Below are positions 14,100 through 25,800 of a DNA stretch of 64,000 bases, piece after piece. The notes beneath the pieces were generated by a model that was not told the DNA's origin, ran no database searches, and saw only the letters and a list, made by a program, of their open reading frames with translations. Origin of the DNA: Phialocephala subalpina (lineage: Eukaryota > Ascomycota > Leotiomycetes > Helotiales > Mollisiaceae); contig FJOG01000012.1 of the NCBI GenBank assembly GCA_900073065.1, positions 5,507 to 69,506 of the forward strand. The letters run 5' to 3'. The stretch's first letter is position 1. Each line of letters opens with the position of its first letter. The position numbers were made by a program, and so were the translations under genes.

Positions 14100-14459
14100 T
14101 TAACTTTCTGGAACGTTGCGACCGAAGCTTCGTTGCAGTTTGAAGGTATAGGAGCCCAAGTGAACTAGGGTCTTATCGATTAGTATCGGATTCTTGAGCA
14201 AATCACATAGCACTCGAACCCCACCATTTGGCAAGTCCCGCGTACCACAAATTCTTCCTGCAAATGACGATAACCTCATCAGGCTCTCGAAGTGCAACCA
14301 AGAGGCCAGACACCCTCCAAGACTCATTCTAAGCGACAAGAATGAATCAGTTGTCTGGCTCGACCAGCTCCGCCAATAGACTTCATCCCTCCCTGCGCTG
14401 AAGGACAGCCGTCTCGCCATATTTTCAGTCATACATAAAGCATCACGTCCACACGCCAC
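14100..14459 (-). other. Uncertain ORF, 119 aa
   Basis: An open frame of 119 codons lies in normal-composition DNA. It has no domain I recognise, and the opposite strand is also open over 14194-14379. The first ~40 bases of its 3' end (14100-14140) resemble 58768-58810: both carry ttaactttntg-n-aac-n2-tgcgaccgaa followed by ctt. Part of it may therefore be a dispersed repeat rather than a gene. Confidence 0.2.
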
Positions 14460-15012
14460 GTTCTACTTCATCAAATTTCTTCTTGCGCTACACGCCTTTG
14501 CTCCATCATACATCACATAATTTCAAAGTTCCGCGCACCTTTAAAGACTAAGTTGCCATCTCGGCGTCGCGCAAATTGATCAGCCTAATCCGGTCCATAA
14601 TCAAGGAACAAACTGGTCAGCGTATGCCTGCCTTTGGTGTAGTACATTAACCATTCAATATGTCAATCAAAGATTTACTGACGAGTAGCTTGCACAGTTC
14701 AATCTAAGCCGATGCAAAAACGTGGAGGATCAGTCACCATCAGGCTTCCAATATTTGACCCTTCTGCCTCTATCACGCCTCACGACTTACACTTCTATAT
14801 CCCTCGATTTTTATCTCCCAAGATCTCTGAACTACGGTCGCGCACATCCGGAGGAACAATATCACCGACAAAGGCTGGTCGGGCCTAAGCAGTTCAAGCT
14901 ATAGTCAAAAAGATTCGGACTCAAACGTCAACGGATGATGGACTCTTGGAGGAATGTAAGAATGAGGTATTTCAATTCCATTCCAAAAAGTAGGAGATTC
15001 TAAATACTTCTT

Positions 15013-15281
15013 AGACTGCGTGTAATGAATGCGAGCCTATAAATTGGACAACGCCATCAAAAGGCACTCGAATAGATCCTCCCACGAATACTCTGGCGGT
15101 CGTCGTCGATGTCGTTAATAACCGGGGCGCAATCCGCATCTTCGAAAGGAAGGGTGACAAATATGTAGATGGTGTGACAATGGATGATGGTGGGAACATG
15201 GTGATCATTCCTTGGGACAGTAATTGGTGGTTCAGGGCGTCTGGAGCTCTTCGGGTAGGGTACATTGGCAGCGGATAATTG
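15013..15281 (+). other. Candidate 3' coding exon of a small unknown protein
   Basis: After a good splice acceptor (cttcttag ending at 15012) a frame stays open to a TAA at about 15279-15281. It gives ~88 residues containing ECEPINWTTPSKGTR, AIRIFERKGDKYVDGV and IIPWDSNWWFRASG, which reads like a compact beta-rich protein. A matching donor (gtaaga) occurs at about 14957, after ATGATGGACTCTTGG. The minus strand is also open here, so strand is unproven and I assign no function. Confidence 0.3.
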
Positions 15282-15303
15282 ACTGGATTCACATCACCCG
15301 GGG

Positions 15304-15590
15304 GCGTTGGGTCGTGAATCGATTCGTCAGTTCATGAGAGATTGGAATTGTGATGAAGGAGGTAGTGTTCTCGTATGTGTCTATCAACCATATTTTGCCC
15401 GCAATCTGATCAGACAGCGCAACAACCAGTCGAGCATCATCAACTGTGAGTTCGTAGACGTCTCCAGTAAGGGAAACAAGTGTGGTTCCCTGCCACTGCC
15501 CCTGAATTTGAGTCGCCTGAGCGTTTGACGTCTGGTCAGATGATGCTGCTGCACATTAGCCCTGATTATTCCATTGTATTTTGGATATGC
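15304..15590 (-). other. Candidate coding fragment of unknown function
   Basis: On the minus strand one frame is open for ~85-95 codons. It reads QGQWQGTTLVSLTGDVYELT, LVVALSDQIAGKIWLIDTYE and ITIPISHELTNRF, then a TGA near 15304. The composition looks like real protein. It lies just downstream of the minus-strand fragment at 15719-16130 and could belong to the same decayed gene. Competing plus-strand frames exist. No family recognised. Confidence 0.25.
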
Positions 15591-15718
15591 TCCCGATATA
15601 CTTCTTGTCAGAAGGAGTTGCTCATCGACTTCTTATTGGGGAGGCTCGATTGCTGTCTGTTTGCTTTTCCGAGACCGCTCGATAGTAGCGTGTAGTGGTA
15701 GTGGTAAATCTGATAAAG

Positions 15719-16130
15719 TTAGTTATGTCCAACTAGTAGAAAGAAGAGCGCACTAGCTACAGAATTAGGTATATAGTAACTGGCAGCGAGGGATTGAAGG
15801 ATTGGGTCATTGATATTAGGGTGATGCTTGTTAGTTTTGATTTCGCCAATAAGGCCAACTCGATCGGACTCTTTTATATCTACCACTTTAACTTGTCCGA
15901 GGGCCACTTCACATAGTAGGATAGCTTGTGGACCGGAATTGCGAAGAACATCGTGTAAAAATCGCTTGTATCGCTTGTGTTTCTAAGAGGTTTATATCGT
16001 TTTTAATATACCTACGGCTTCTGAAACCCGTTGGGCTTCTCCGTTACTCAAGCTTCCGAGTATTTTGAGGTTCTCACTTACTCCGAGAATCTTACGCCAC
16101 GCCTCCGCCGTTTAAAGAGGTCTGTAACGA
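15719..16130 (-). pseudogene. Decayed gene with a short PARP-like motif
   Basis: A minus-strand frame reads AWRKILGVSENLKILGSLS, then two stops (TAA, TAG), then FLHDVLRNSGPQAILLCEVALGQ and on to a TAA at 15719. The LLCEVALG stretch resembles the strand in PARP catalytic domains that carries (L/I)LLxEVALG. The rest (e.g. HHPNINDPILQSLAASYYIP) does not obviously follow the PARP fold, so this may be coincidence. The upper part is AT-shifted and the stops are TAA/TAG, consistent with RIP at the edge of the AT-rich block. Confidence 0.35.
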
Positions 16131-17329
16131 GAAGACGGTTTGTTTCCCGCTATTGAGGTAGATATTTTGATTAGTATTGGTAGTACGAAGGACTTCGAGG
16201 GATCCGATGGAATATTAATGAAAATTTTCGGATAATTGATAGAACGTTAATAAGAAGTTTGAGGGGAAATTAATGGGAAGTTTAAAAGGAGAGCGGTGAA
16301 AAATTAAAGTAAAGTAATGGGGCTTTAACGCTAATAAAGTTATAGCGCACTAATCTTATTCTTCTCTTTAACGCCATACAAATATTAATAATCTACTATC
16401 ATAGTCTTATCATTAAAGTTTTTAGTCGAGTTCTTCTATTTATATATAGTGATTTGGCGCTTTCCAGTATTAAAGATAGAAAAGGTACCGCACTAGGGAG
16501 TCAAGTTCTCGGGGAACTATATAATCGATACTCAATCGCAGCCTCCTTCTATTATACTTGCAGTCTAACTACTATCAATATCCTCTTAAAAGTTACCGAC
16601 GCTATTCATAGGAACTTATAAAGCCATCTTTTATTAAAAGGACCAATGCAACGTATTGCAATAGCAAACTGCCGATTCGTCCAAGTAATAAAGGAAGCGG
16701 CTTTCCTCATCCACTCTCCGGCGTGGTCTCCTAAGTTGGATTAGACGTCCAATCTGAAGATTGGCACGGGAACATCTCTTGCAATCTAAACTCCATTAGA
16801 ATGTCTTACTTCCCCCACATTACTCTATCTTAAATCGACGAAGCCAACTTAATCGTTCAAAGAGCCAACACATTATACTACAACCGTAAGTCGCCGGTTT
16901 ATCCAGGGGACAACGGAATCAGCTTCTTTAATCGATCGTCCCGCGTTGGCCGCGCAAGAATAAACCTCTATTTCGGACAATGGTACCAAAACCAATGAAT
17001 ATATAAGGGCATAAATCCCCTTTAAAGTTTTAATCATCACTTTCTATGTTCCTTAGCATTTAGCTCTTCAAGCATCTTTCTGAACCTCCTCGCTCTATAT
17101 ATACTTTGTGTAGCACGTACATAAAGGCATCTATTATCCCCACGTTGATAATGTCTCCAATAAAGATGATTTAAACAGCTTTAGTACAACCAACTATACT
17201 ACCGAGCAATCCGAATCCATCATCCGAGCATATTATCACATTGAACAATATCTAGCAGTTCATTAATATGGTTAAAGCCGTTATAGCTATAGAGATTGCT
17301 TCCGCTCCTCCGACAAACTAGTCATCCTC
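16131..17329. other. AT-shifted intergenic DNA, no gene resolved
   Basis: Moderately AT-rich, stop-dense sequence between two decayed genes. It probably includes the missing 5' part of the AAA ATPase pseudogene, but I cannot define a start codon. Confidence 0.4.
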
Positions 17330-19736
17330 ACAAGTTGTGACTATAAAATAGGTCTAACAATTCTTGGACATTCTCAAGTCTCTCAATGCCAACTATGGGC
17401 CTCCTCCTCCGCCTACCGCTGCAGACAAAGTCAAATCCGAGGAACCGCTAGCTCGAGCTTCAAAGTTAGAATTCAAGACCATTAATGAAGTATATATCTC
17501 CAATCCCACACAAGTCCGAGTATACTAACAAGATCCTATCATACAATTGGAATAAAAAGGCGTACAAGTACACAATCGAAAAATCGCCCAAATCAAAAGA
17601 TAAGGTAAATGAATTTAATCAATACGTGTTTATCGTTCGTACTCGGATTGGTTAGTATATTTGCTTTAAATAGACTTTATATACTCATGAAAATATCTTA
17701 GATAAAAAGACATCGACTATTACGATTTATATTGATATCAAATCAAAATAGTTGCGAGATATCTTACAAATAATTCTGAAGGGCGTTCATGGAATTAGCG
17801 CAAAGGAAGATAAACTTTCTGTAAGCTCTCTTTCTTTGGCCGTGTGAAACCAACCACTAACTTGAGCTCAAGTGGAGTAGAATCTCTTGTATTACTACCT
17901 CTTTGAACCTAAGTCGCTCCGAAGTAGCACCGATCTTCTCGATTCAACGTATGTAAAGCACCTCGACTTGCTTATCCAGCACATTAAAACAGTCTACGCG
18001 GATACTATAACTCGTTTATTGCCGCTTTTTATAAGTAGCGAGATCCCGTATAATTTACTCTAGGCTCTTTTTAAGCCAAATACGTTTACTTATACTATTT
18101 ATCTCGAGATAAAAAGTATATCAAATATAATTTTAGCGAAGAGAAAACTACGTTTAATGGCGTGGAGTATTTCTATATTAAAAGTCGCTACGTGGATTTC
18201 GACGGGAAAGTATTTAGTGAAGTTTCTATTTAAATTAGAATTTTGAAATTTCGTGGGTTAAAGCTTATTAACTCTCTCGACGTTTTCCCCTTGCGATACC
18301 ACGAAAATGCAGACTAAGTTAAAGCGGGTCTAATTAAATGCGGTTAGAAATTCGACTCTTTGAAGAGCCTTCGGCATCTCCAATATAGTGGTATAGCGTT
18401 CCAAGTAATTAAAAGAGAGTTAATCGCAATATTCGTCTCGAGTAGAATTATAATTGATGCGGCCCAATTCCGAAAGATTAACCCCAATTACGCCAGGCCA
18501 AGTATTATCAAAGTAGTCAATAGTCGCTCGAGCGATTCCAATACTATCGATCTTTGGGACTTTCTCGAGGATCGTCCGCCTCCGCCCCCGAGGGCCAACG
18601 AAGTCAAAGTCAACCGTGTGGATCTTGATATACAAGATAAGAATATCTTAATCCTTTATAGTCTAACGATTCTAAGTTATAATTTGAATAATAAGTTATA
18701 GTGTAAGAACTTTGCTTAGTGACGAGAGGTTTCTAAAGCTAATCGAATGATATATAGTAAAGTTCGCGGTTAACGATATTACCGAGATTAGCTGGAATTA
18801 CTCCCTTTGGAATCATCTTGCGATAAAGGCCAAGCGGAAGAATTTCACTTTAGCTCTCGCAATATCTCATTTGCAGTAAACACCGGATTATTCATTTGAT
18901 GACATTATAAATAGGAAGGGCCATAGTCTCATTATACTCTTCTAATACGGCACCCAGCTTTAACCGTATTTCCCAAGTCTACTAATACACGTGCTAATAG
19001 ACCGCTTGGGGTTAGTAAGACGTTGACTGCTGAAGTACTCTCGGAGCGCCTTCGGAGACCGCTCTATACGGTGGGAATTGCCTCTTAGCGATATTACTCT
19101 TAGTGCTAACGTTCGCAAATATTCGCTGGGGATTTGAGCTACGATATAGTAAAGCTCGAGAAGTAGTTTTCCTTTATCTTTGAGCTTATTAATCACTAGA
19201 AGGCTTTGCTTCTTCTCGATGAGGCTAATGTGTTTTTGCGCGAGCGCGACACGAATCATATCTATAATTCTCTCGTCTCCGTATTCCTACGCAAGTTGGA
19301 ATATTATCAAGGAATTATACTCTTTACCACTAATCGACTTAAGGATTTTAATGATGCGATCCGGAGCAGGATCCACTTGGCGTTTAAGTATAGTCCCTTG
19401 GGTATTAATACGAGAAAGGGGATTTAAGACACCTTTCTCAAAAATGTAATCACGGTTGGAGGGGAAACAGACTATAGTAACGAGAATTTTGAGGACTTTG
19501 CAAAGTACAATCTCAATAGTCGCCAAGTAAGTACTTATTTCGTAGAAGCTATGAGTTTATACGCTGACAAGTTCCTACTTCAAATCAAGAATGTCGTTCG
19601 GGCAGCGCATGCTTTGGCGGCCTAAGAAGGGGCTATAATATCCTATTCTCACTTGGAGATCGTTATTAACGTGGGTAAGGAATTTGAAACTAACGCTCAA
19701 GGAGGCTTTTCTGAAAATATGCGATCTTATTTATAG
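17330..19736 (+). pseudogene. AAA+ ATPase pseudogene with DUF7025-like N-terminal region
   Basis: A single frame can be followed from about 17330 to a TAG at 19734-19736 (about 800 codons), broken by many TAA/TAG codons but with no frameshift that I detect. The order of recognisable parts is that of a large fungal AAA+ family. First comes a Pro-rich YGPPPPPTAADK segment (about 17400). A DUF7025-like region follows (SRYVDFDGKVFSEVS near 18190; QFRKINPNYARPS near 18465). Then a Pro-rich WDFLEDRPPPPPRA linker (about 18560). A damaged Walker A PLGVSKTLTAE lies near 19002, where the normal GKT glycine is Ser. Walker B LLLLDEANVFLRER lies near 19206, followed by sensor-1/arginine-finger sequence TTNRLKDFNDAIRSRIHL. 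The protein would be a cytoplasmic ATPase of unknown cellular role. The changes are transitions as expected for RIP. Confidence 0.85.
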
Positions 19737-20136
19737 TTATTTTGTGTTCGGGCTATATATTAACGCTCTTTATTACTTTTGCTCTCGTTTTTAGTGGGCT
19801 CTTAAGGTAGTAGTGGGAACGGGATCGTCGTGAGATGGGAATTAACGGCTAGGCTTATTGATATAGGATCTCGTATATAGTCTTACTTCGCATTTCCTTC
19901 CGTCGCATAATCTCAGAGTATGATGTTCAAAAACGGTTAACTGAATACCTTAAAACTTTCCTTCCTTCGGCTCTCAAGTATATAATAGCACGTGAGATGG
20001 AGATCCCAATAATTGCACACTTGTGAGAGTTCTGCTTGCGTGTTCTATGTACGCCAGTGAAATATGCCAGCCTAATCGGGCGCCGTGGGTTGGATCAAAC
20101 TTTCTAGGGTGTGGTGGGCTGTGTCCTCTCTGCCAT

Positions 20137-20144
20137 TATAAATA
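20137..20144 (+). promoter_or_regulatory. TATA-like element of the 20269 gene relic
   Basis: TATAAATA lies 125 bases upstream of the ATG at 20269 and is followed by a pyrimidine-rich leader ending in ctcctATG. The arrangement is typical of a filamentous-fungal promoter and leader. Unlike the body downstream, this stretch is not AT-degraded. Confidence 0.4.
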
Positions 20145-20268
20145 TGAGCCTTCCCCCCTTTAGTCTCGCCAGCCATCTCGATCTTCTCGTCACCGTCAAG
20201 TTAACATTCGCTCTCGGACCCACTCAAACCATTCCGCTATACTGCTCCAACTCCGTAACCGCACTCCT

Positions 20269-20980
20269 ATGACTAACACCGAGCCCACTTCATCTAGTGC
20301 AGCTTCAAGCGCGACTCTCGAGCACACCGAGCCCGCGACCGAGAGACCTACGCTCAGAGAAAGACTAGACTCGAGGAGGCCAAAGAGAAGATTAAGGGCA
20401 TTATCCGAGGAAAGTTCTAGTGAGTTCCAATTACTACTTGCAGGAAAGATTATGCCTAATTAGAATAAGAATCACCGAATATAGCCTTTAATGAGACGCC
20501 CTCGCTACTAAAACAAAAGAGACGCAAGGTCGAATAGTCTCAGGACCTCGTTAACATTAGGAGCCTATAGATACTTGTAGTAGAGAGCCTCGACATGCTC
20601 TACTAAGCCTAGGACAAGCACTAACGTATAATAATAATTATTGTCGATAAAATAAGGACTTAGAATGATAAGCTGATTTCCGCGTTGCGGGAGCTTTTAA
20701 ATGCCCAAAAATGCAGACTCTTTGAGGGTATTAAAGATATAGATAATCGAACTTATACTCTCGTCGGCGATTTAATTGAGGATTTGCAAGCGTAATAACG
20801 CTATTTGTTTGAAAAGGGGATTAAAGATACGGAATAATTAATACGTATACTAATCGTTGATTTAATTAATAGTATATACGTTTAATAACGCCATATGATT
20901 ATTATAAAGCGATTTATTGAGCAATATAAAGCAAAGAAGGAAAACGATTAAATTAGTAACTTCGTGTAATTACGCAATAT
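20269..20980 (+). pseudogene. Decayed gene with Ser/Thr/Glu-rich N-terminus and coiled-coil-like body
   Basis: An ATG at 20269 opens a 64-codon disordered N-terminus rich in S, T, E and R, ending at a TAG. From about 20505 another frame reads like a long helical, coiled-coil-prone protein (LLKQKRRKVE, DKLISALRELLNAQKCRLFE, GIKDIDNRTYTLVGDLIEDL). It contains many TAA/TAG codons at places where Gln fits. One small indel or a lost intron separates the two frames. The GC-rich start and AT-rich rest suggest RIP damage spreading in from the 3' side. No family recognised. Confidence 0.5.
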
Positions 20981-22899
20981 ATATTAATATAACGATAAAT
21001 TTCAATGATAAACTTTATATAAAGTTAATCGTTTATAATCGAATTTATTGAATAAGTTTCTAAGAATTCTTTATATGATTTCTTCTTATAAGTTATTATA
21101 AATATATTATTATTATATTGCGAGGTATTATTTTTCTGGGTTTCGAATTATATAGTTTACTTAAGACCGAAAAATCTAGTTTGAGTTTATTAATTACCAA
21201 GTTTGCGATTTAGATATTTATATCCTCAAAATCTCTAGTATAAACGATAATTCGCTAAGCGAGCTATTTATTGAACTCCTCGCGCATTATATTATCTTTC
21301 TCGAAGATATTAATACCATGGACGCAATATAATCTCGATAGCGCGGAACGATAAAGATTAATCAAAATGAGATAAACTTTTTAATAAAAAGAAAATTGTA
21401 AAGAAGGGTATTTTTATCGGCCGTCTTAAATATTCTCGATAGTATTAATTCGCAAGAAAGACGGGTACTAATTATGACGACGAATTACGCGGAGCGTCTC
21501 GATATTACGTTAATTCGATTAAGTCAAGTGGATATAAAGCTCGAGCTTAGGTATATTAATTAGGATATTAACGCTCGACTTTTTTGCGCTTTATTTATAC
21601 GCGATAATACTTTATTAGACGGAAGTTGGCGAGGAGATAAAATTACGCTTAAGAAGCTAATAATAGAGTTTACAAACAAAATACCGGAGTAAGAGTTTAA
21701 CTCGGTTGAAATCTAATCGTTTTTGTTGAAATATAAACCGTTGTTTTATATGGCAATGGAAAATATACAAGAATAAGTAGTTAGAATTAAGGAAGGGAAA
21801 AGGCAAAATAAGAGAGCAAATTCTTAAGTGCTTTAAAAAAGCGATGATATTCTTAATTGATTTGACGTTGCGTATTTGAATTTCTGGTTGGTTTAATAAG
21901 TGCGTTGAAGAGTTTGGTCATTGATGCGTATAAAGGAGTTTGAGGTTAACTTTAGCGTACGTAGATTGAAAGTATAAACGCGTCGGAAAGATTTGGCTAT
22001 ACTAATGAATTTTTGTTTATTTCCATGCGCTAATATCTATACTGGCTTAAGCCATATATAATGGCTAAATATATATCTCGAAAATTAGAAATTCATAATC
22101 CTATTAAATAATATAATAATTAGCGAAATCGGCTTCCGCCCGTTTATTTTTATTTTTTATTATATTTTTACTCTATTTAATTGTTTATATTAGCGTTATA
22201 TAGAGAGCTTTATATATAGTTCAAAGCCCATGAATCCTCTAATCCTTTCCCCTTTTCTGATAATTGAAATAACAAATAAAATTTTTGTTTGAATCTAAGA
22301 AAATAATTTGTTTATTATTAAACCAAAGGTTTACTACTTATTCTTATATATTATCATTATATATTTTAACTCGTTACTTTTCTTATACTATAATACCGGG
22401 CCCTTACTTTGGTTATTTTATTGCTTCTTATTAAGTAATTTATTCTACCCGTTTTATATTTATAGGTTATATTTTGAAGTTATGAGGTTGAGGTACTACT
22501 TAGCCCCTACTAAATTAATCGAGGAGTTTTATACTCTCTATAAATGCTATTGCTTTCCTTGCTAATTTTGAATCACTTAATAAAGCTAATATATTCCAAA
22601 TAGTTAACTGGTTAAAATACGTTCGCCTTTATACTCTAAATTGAAAGTAATCACTAAGTATATAAGAGATCGTCTCGTTCGATCTCTAGTACTAATACAC
22701 GGCTAAGTTTACCGCTTTAATCTTCTTTAAATATACTCCGAGCTTAATCTTTCTTAATTTCATTTGCATTAGAATTACCGCTTTTAATTTTGTGAGTCTT
22801 TAATATAGTCGAGCTTTCTTTTTCTGCGATTATATTTCTGATCCAAAATAAGATTTATATTAGCGCCTTATTATTTGTTTGGTCCAAGTGATATTCTAT
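20981..22899. other. AT-rich DNA without assignable gene
   Basis: Stop-dense, RIP-like. An open stretch at 22308-22565 (+) encodes a hydrophobic Y/F/L-rich peptide typical of AT-rich noise. A moderately coding-like patch at 21470-21700 (+) could not be assigned. Confidence 0.45.
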
Positions 22900-25800
22900 T
22901 TGCGAAGGATTATTTCTTTGATTGTTTTCTTGTATAAAGAGAGCAATTATTATACTTATTTAAACTGAGGCGCTCTTTGCCCCATTTGGCCTTTAGCTCG
23001 CCATCCTATGGCCTGCTTGGCGATAAGATTTGCTTTTTCGTTTCCTAGTACCCCCGTGTAAGCCGGGATCCAGCAGATTTCTATAGATACCCTTCGCTTT
23101 TAAAGAATACCAATAAAATAAATAATTTGTTTGAGGATCAATTGCCCCGATTATCCTCCGGGGCTATAAACCGATTATATAACGGCTTGGTTATCCACGA
23201 ATAGTATAACCGTTTTTACTCCCTTTATTATTATTATTATAATTATGGAGTATAATATTCCAAGTAATTCGATTATATAAATAATCGCCTTGCTAATAAA
23301 GTTTAGATTTGCCCCCATTTAACGGTTCAATTTTGAGCATTATAATAACGTTTTAACTTTACTTTTAATATCGCTTTCATTCGAATATATTAAGAAGTAT
23401 TTCGGATTATTTTTAGCTTATTAATATATCCTATTATAATATTTCGTTATATCGCTTATTATACTCGTAATATTAATCTCAAATAAAATTTATTATAATA
23501 GTATTATAAATATAACCTTCTCTTTCATTCGATTTATTAGACCAAGGATTTAATTAGTTTAAAATTTAATTCTTTAAAATGAAAAAAGTTAATCTTTATA
23601 TATATTATAACTTATACTTTTATATAGTTTAATTTATTAGAATATTAAAATTCTTTTAATTTTAAGGATTATATTCACAAATGCCTAAAGTAATTAGAGT
23701 AATATTAGTAAGGTATATATCTCGACTTTTAGTACTAATAGCGTTATAATTCGGAATATTCTTATGGCGATATATAATGCTTTTTTCTATAATCGAAATA
23801 ATGCCTCTTTAATTTATTTCTTCCGTATTTTGAATTTATATTCTTTTAATAGTATATATTATATGAAATAAACGTATAATATCCCTAGAATAATTATTAC
23901 TTTATATAACTTAAAGATTTACTCCCGTATCGCGCTTTATATTAATCCCGTGATTACAAATAGAGTTTAAATTGATTTCGTTACCCGTATTATTATTTTA
24001 TTTAAATATATTTTCTTATTAAGCTCGAAATTTAATTATATTTTTAAGTAATAAGCGTTTTGCTTGGCTTTTACTATTTGATTATAATCTTTAATACGTA
24101 ATATAAGACCAAGTATTTTGTTTTTGAATCTCCTTGTATTATAATAATATATGAAATATATAAGTTCGTACTTCTAAAATGCGAATATTAAAGCGTATAT
24201 TTATACCCATTTTATTACTTTATAATATATAATTATAAGAACTCTATTATTAAGTATTATATTACTCCTTTCGATTATAATAATTATATCGTCGATATAA
24301 TTTGTGATTAATATATCCCTAATTCCGATTTCGAGTAAATCCGTATTATAAAATAAATATAATATTAATAATAATAAGGATCCTTATAAAATACTTATTT
24401 TGACTTTAAATTCTAAGTTTATCCTTTTATTTAATTTGATTTTAAATATTCGGTTCGATAGGTAACTTTATATCCATTAAACTAATTATAATAATAATCC
24501 TTGTTTTCGAAGGTTATAAAAAAGTCTTTTATATAATATATTATTAAATGCTTTAGAGATATTTAATATGAGTGAACTAGTAATTTTCTTCCTTTTTTAC
24601 GCTTTATATACCTTTTCTATGAGTAGATAAATAGTATACTTATATAATAAATTCTTCTTCCCGCTTATATAAATATATAAAAGGAGTTTACGTATTTTAG
24701 TAATATATTAAATCCGTTTAATTAATATAATATTTATAATTTTGCCGAGTGTATTTATTAGTATTACGGGCTTATATAACTTAAGTTCCGTATAATTACT
24801 TTTCTTGGGTTTTCGTAATAAAATTATAATAAATTTCTTAAATACCTTAAGATAATATTATAAATTGAGAGAGTTATTAAAGATTATAATAAGAATTAAA
24901 ATAAGCGATTTTTGTGTAATTTTAAGTATTTGGTTTAGAATTTGGTTTTCTTTTAGTACTTTGTTTAGTAATATTATTTGGATTACTATTTGTACTTTAT
25001 ATTTAGTAATCGGGATTTAATTTCTTTTGGTCAGAGGGTATATATAGCCTTAAATATCGAATAGGTTGGCTTTTAGCGGTTTAAAGAAGAAAACTTCTTA
25101 TAATACTTTTATTTTCTTTGATATTTCTAAGATTAGTATATTTTGTTTATTTTTTAGTTTAAATATGAATATAACCTTAGGATTTCCTTTATTCTTAGCT
25201 TATTTTACTAGTGATTATAGCGATTTCTTATTTGTAACTTGTGATACCCTTTCTTTGTATATATTTCTATTTGTACGAGAGATTACGCTTACTCTCGTAT
25301 ATTTGGTTTATTGTAATTCATGTAAATTAAATTCTATGGGTTTGGATTTCTATTATTTTTATACCCGTTTAATTTTTTTTATTGTATTTTTATATTTATT
25401 TATAAAGCTTGGTATTAATTTAGTATATATAATTATTGTGAGTATTATATTTTCGATTGCTTTTTGAATTATCATAGTAATATCATTTGTTATTTGGTTT
25501 AAATTTATTTTTGATTTAATGTATTAATACTTTGAGAATTTTCTTTGAAGCGTTTATATAAATATCTTGATATTTATATCTTTATATTTCCTTCGTATAA
25601 CTTTTAATAGTTCTTTTATTCGGTATTTTAAAGTTATTGCGATTAGAAAGTAATTTAAAGTATAATTTAACTCTTTATTAACTTTATAATTTCTAATTAT
25701 ACCTTGGATTCCCGTGGTAATTTATATAAAATTAATTGTATTTCTTTGATTACTTTTTAAATTTGATAGAAGTCTTATAATTATACCTTATTTTAAATAT

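Noticed and set aside
22308..22565. Open frame rich in Tyr/Phe/Leu
   Set aside because: Same reason: AT-driven, no family, no regulatory context.
25066..25467. Open frame of 133 codons with membrane-like sequence on plus
   Set aside because: It is antisense to the minus-strand LINE, and the composition follows AT content.
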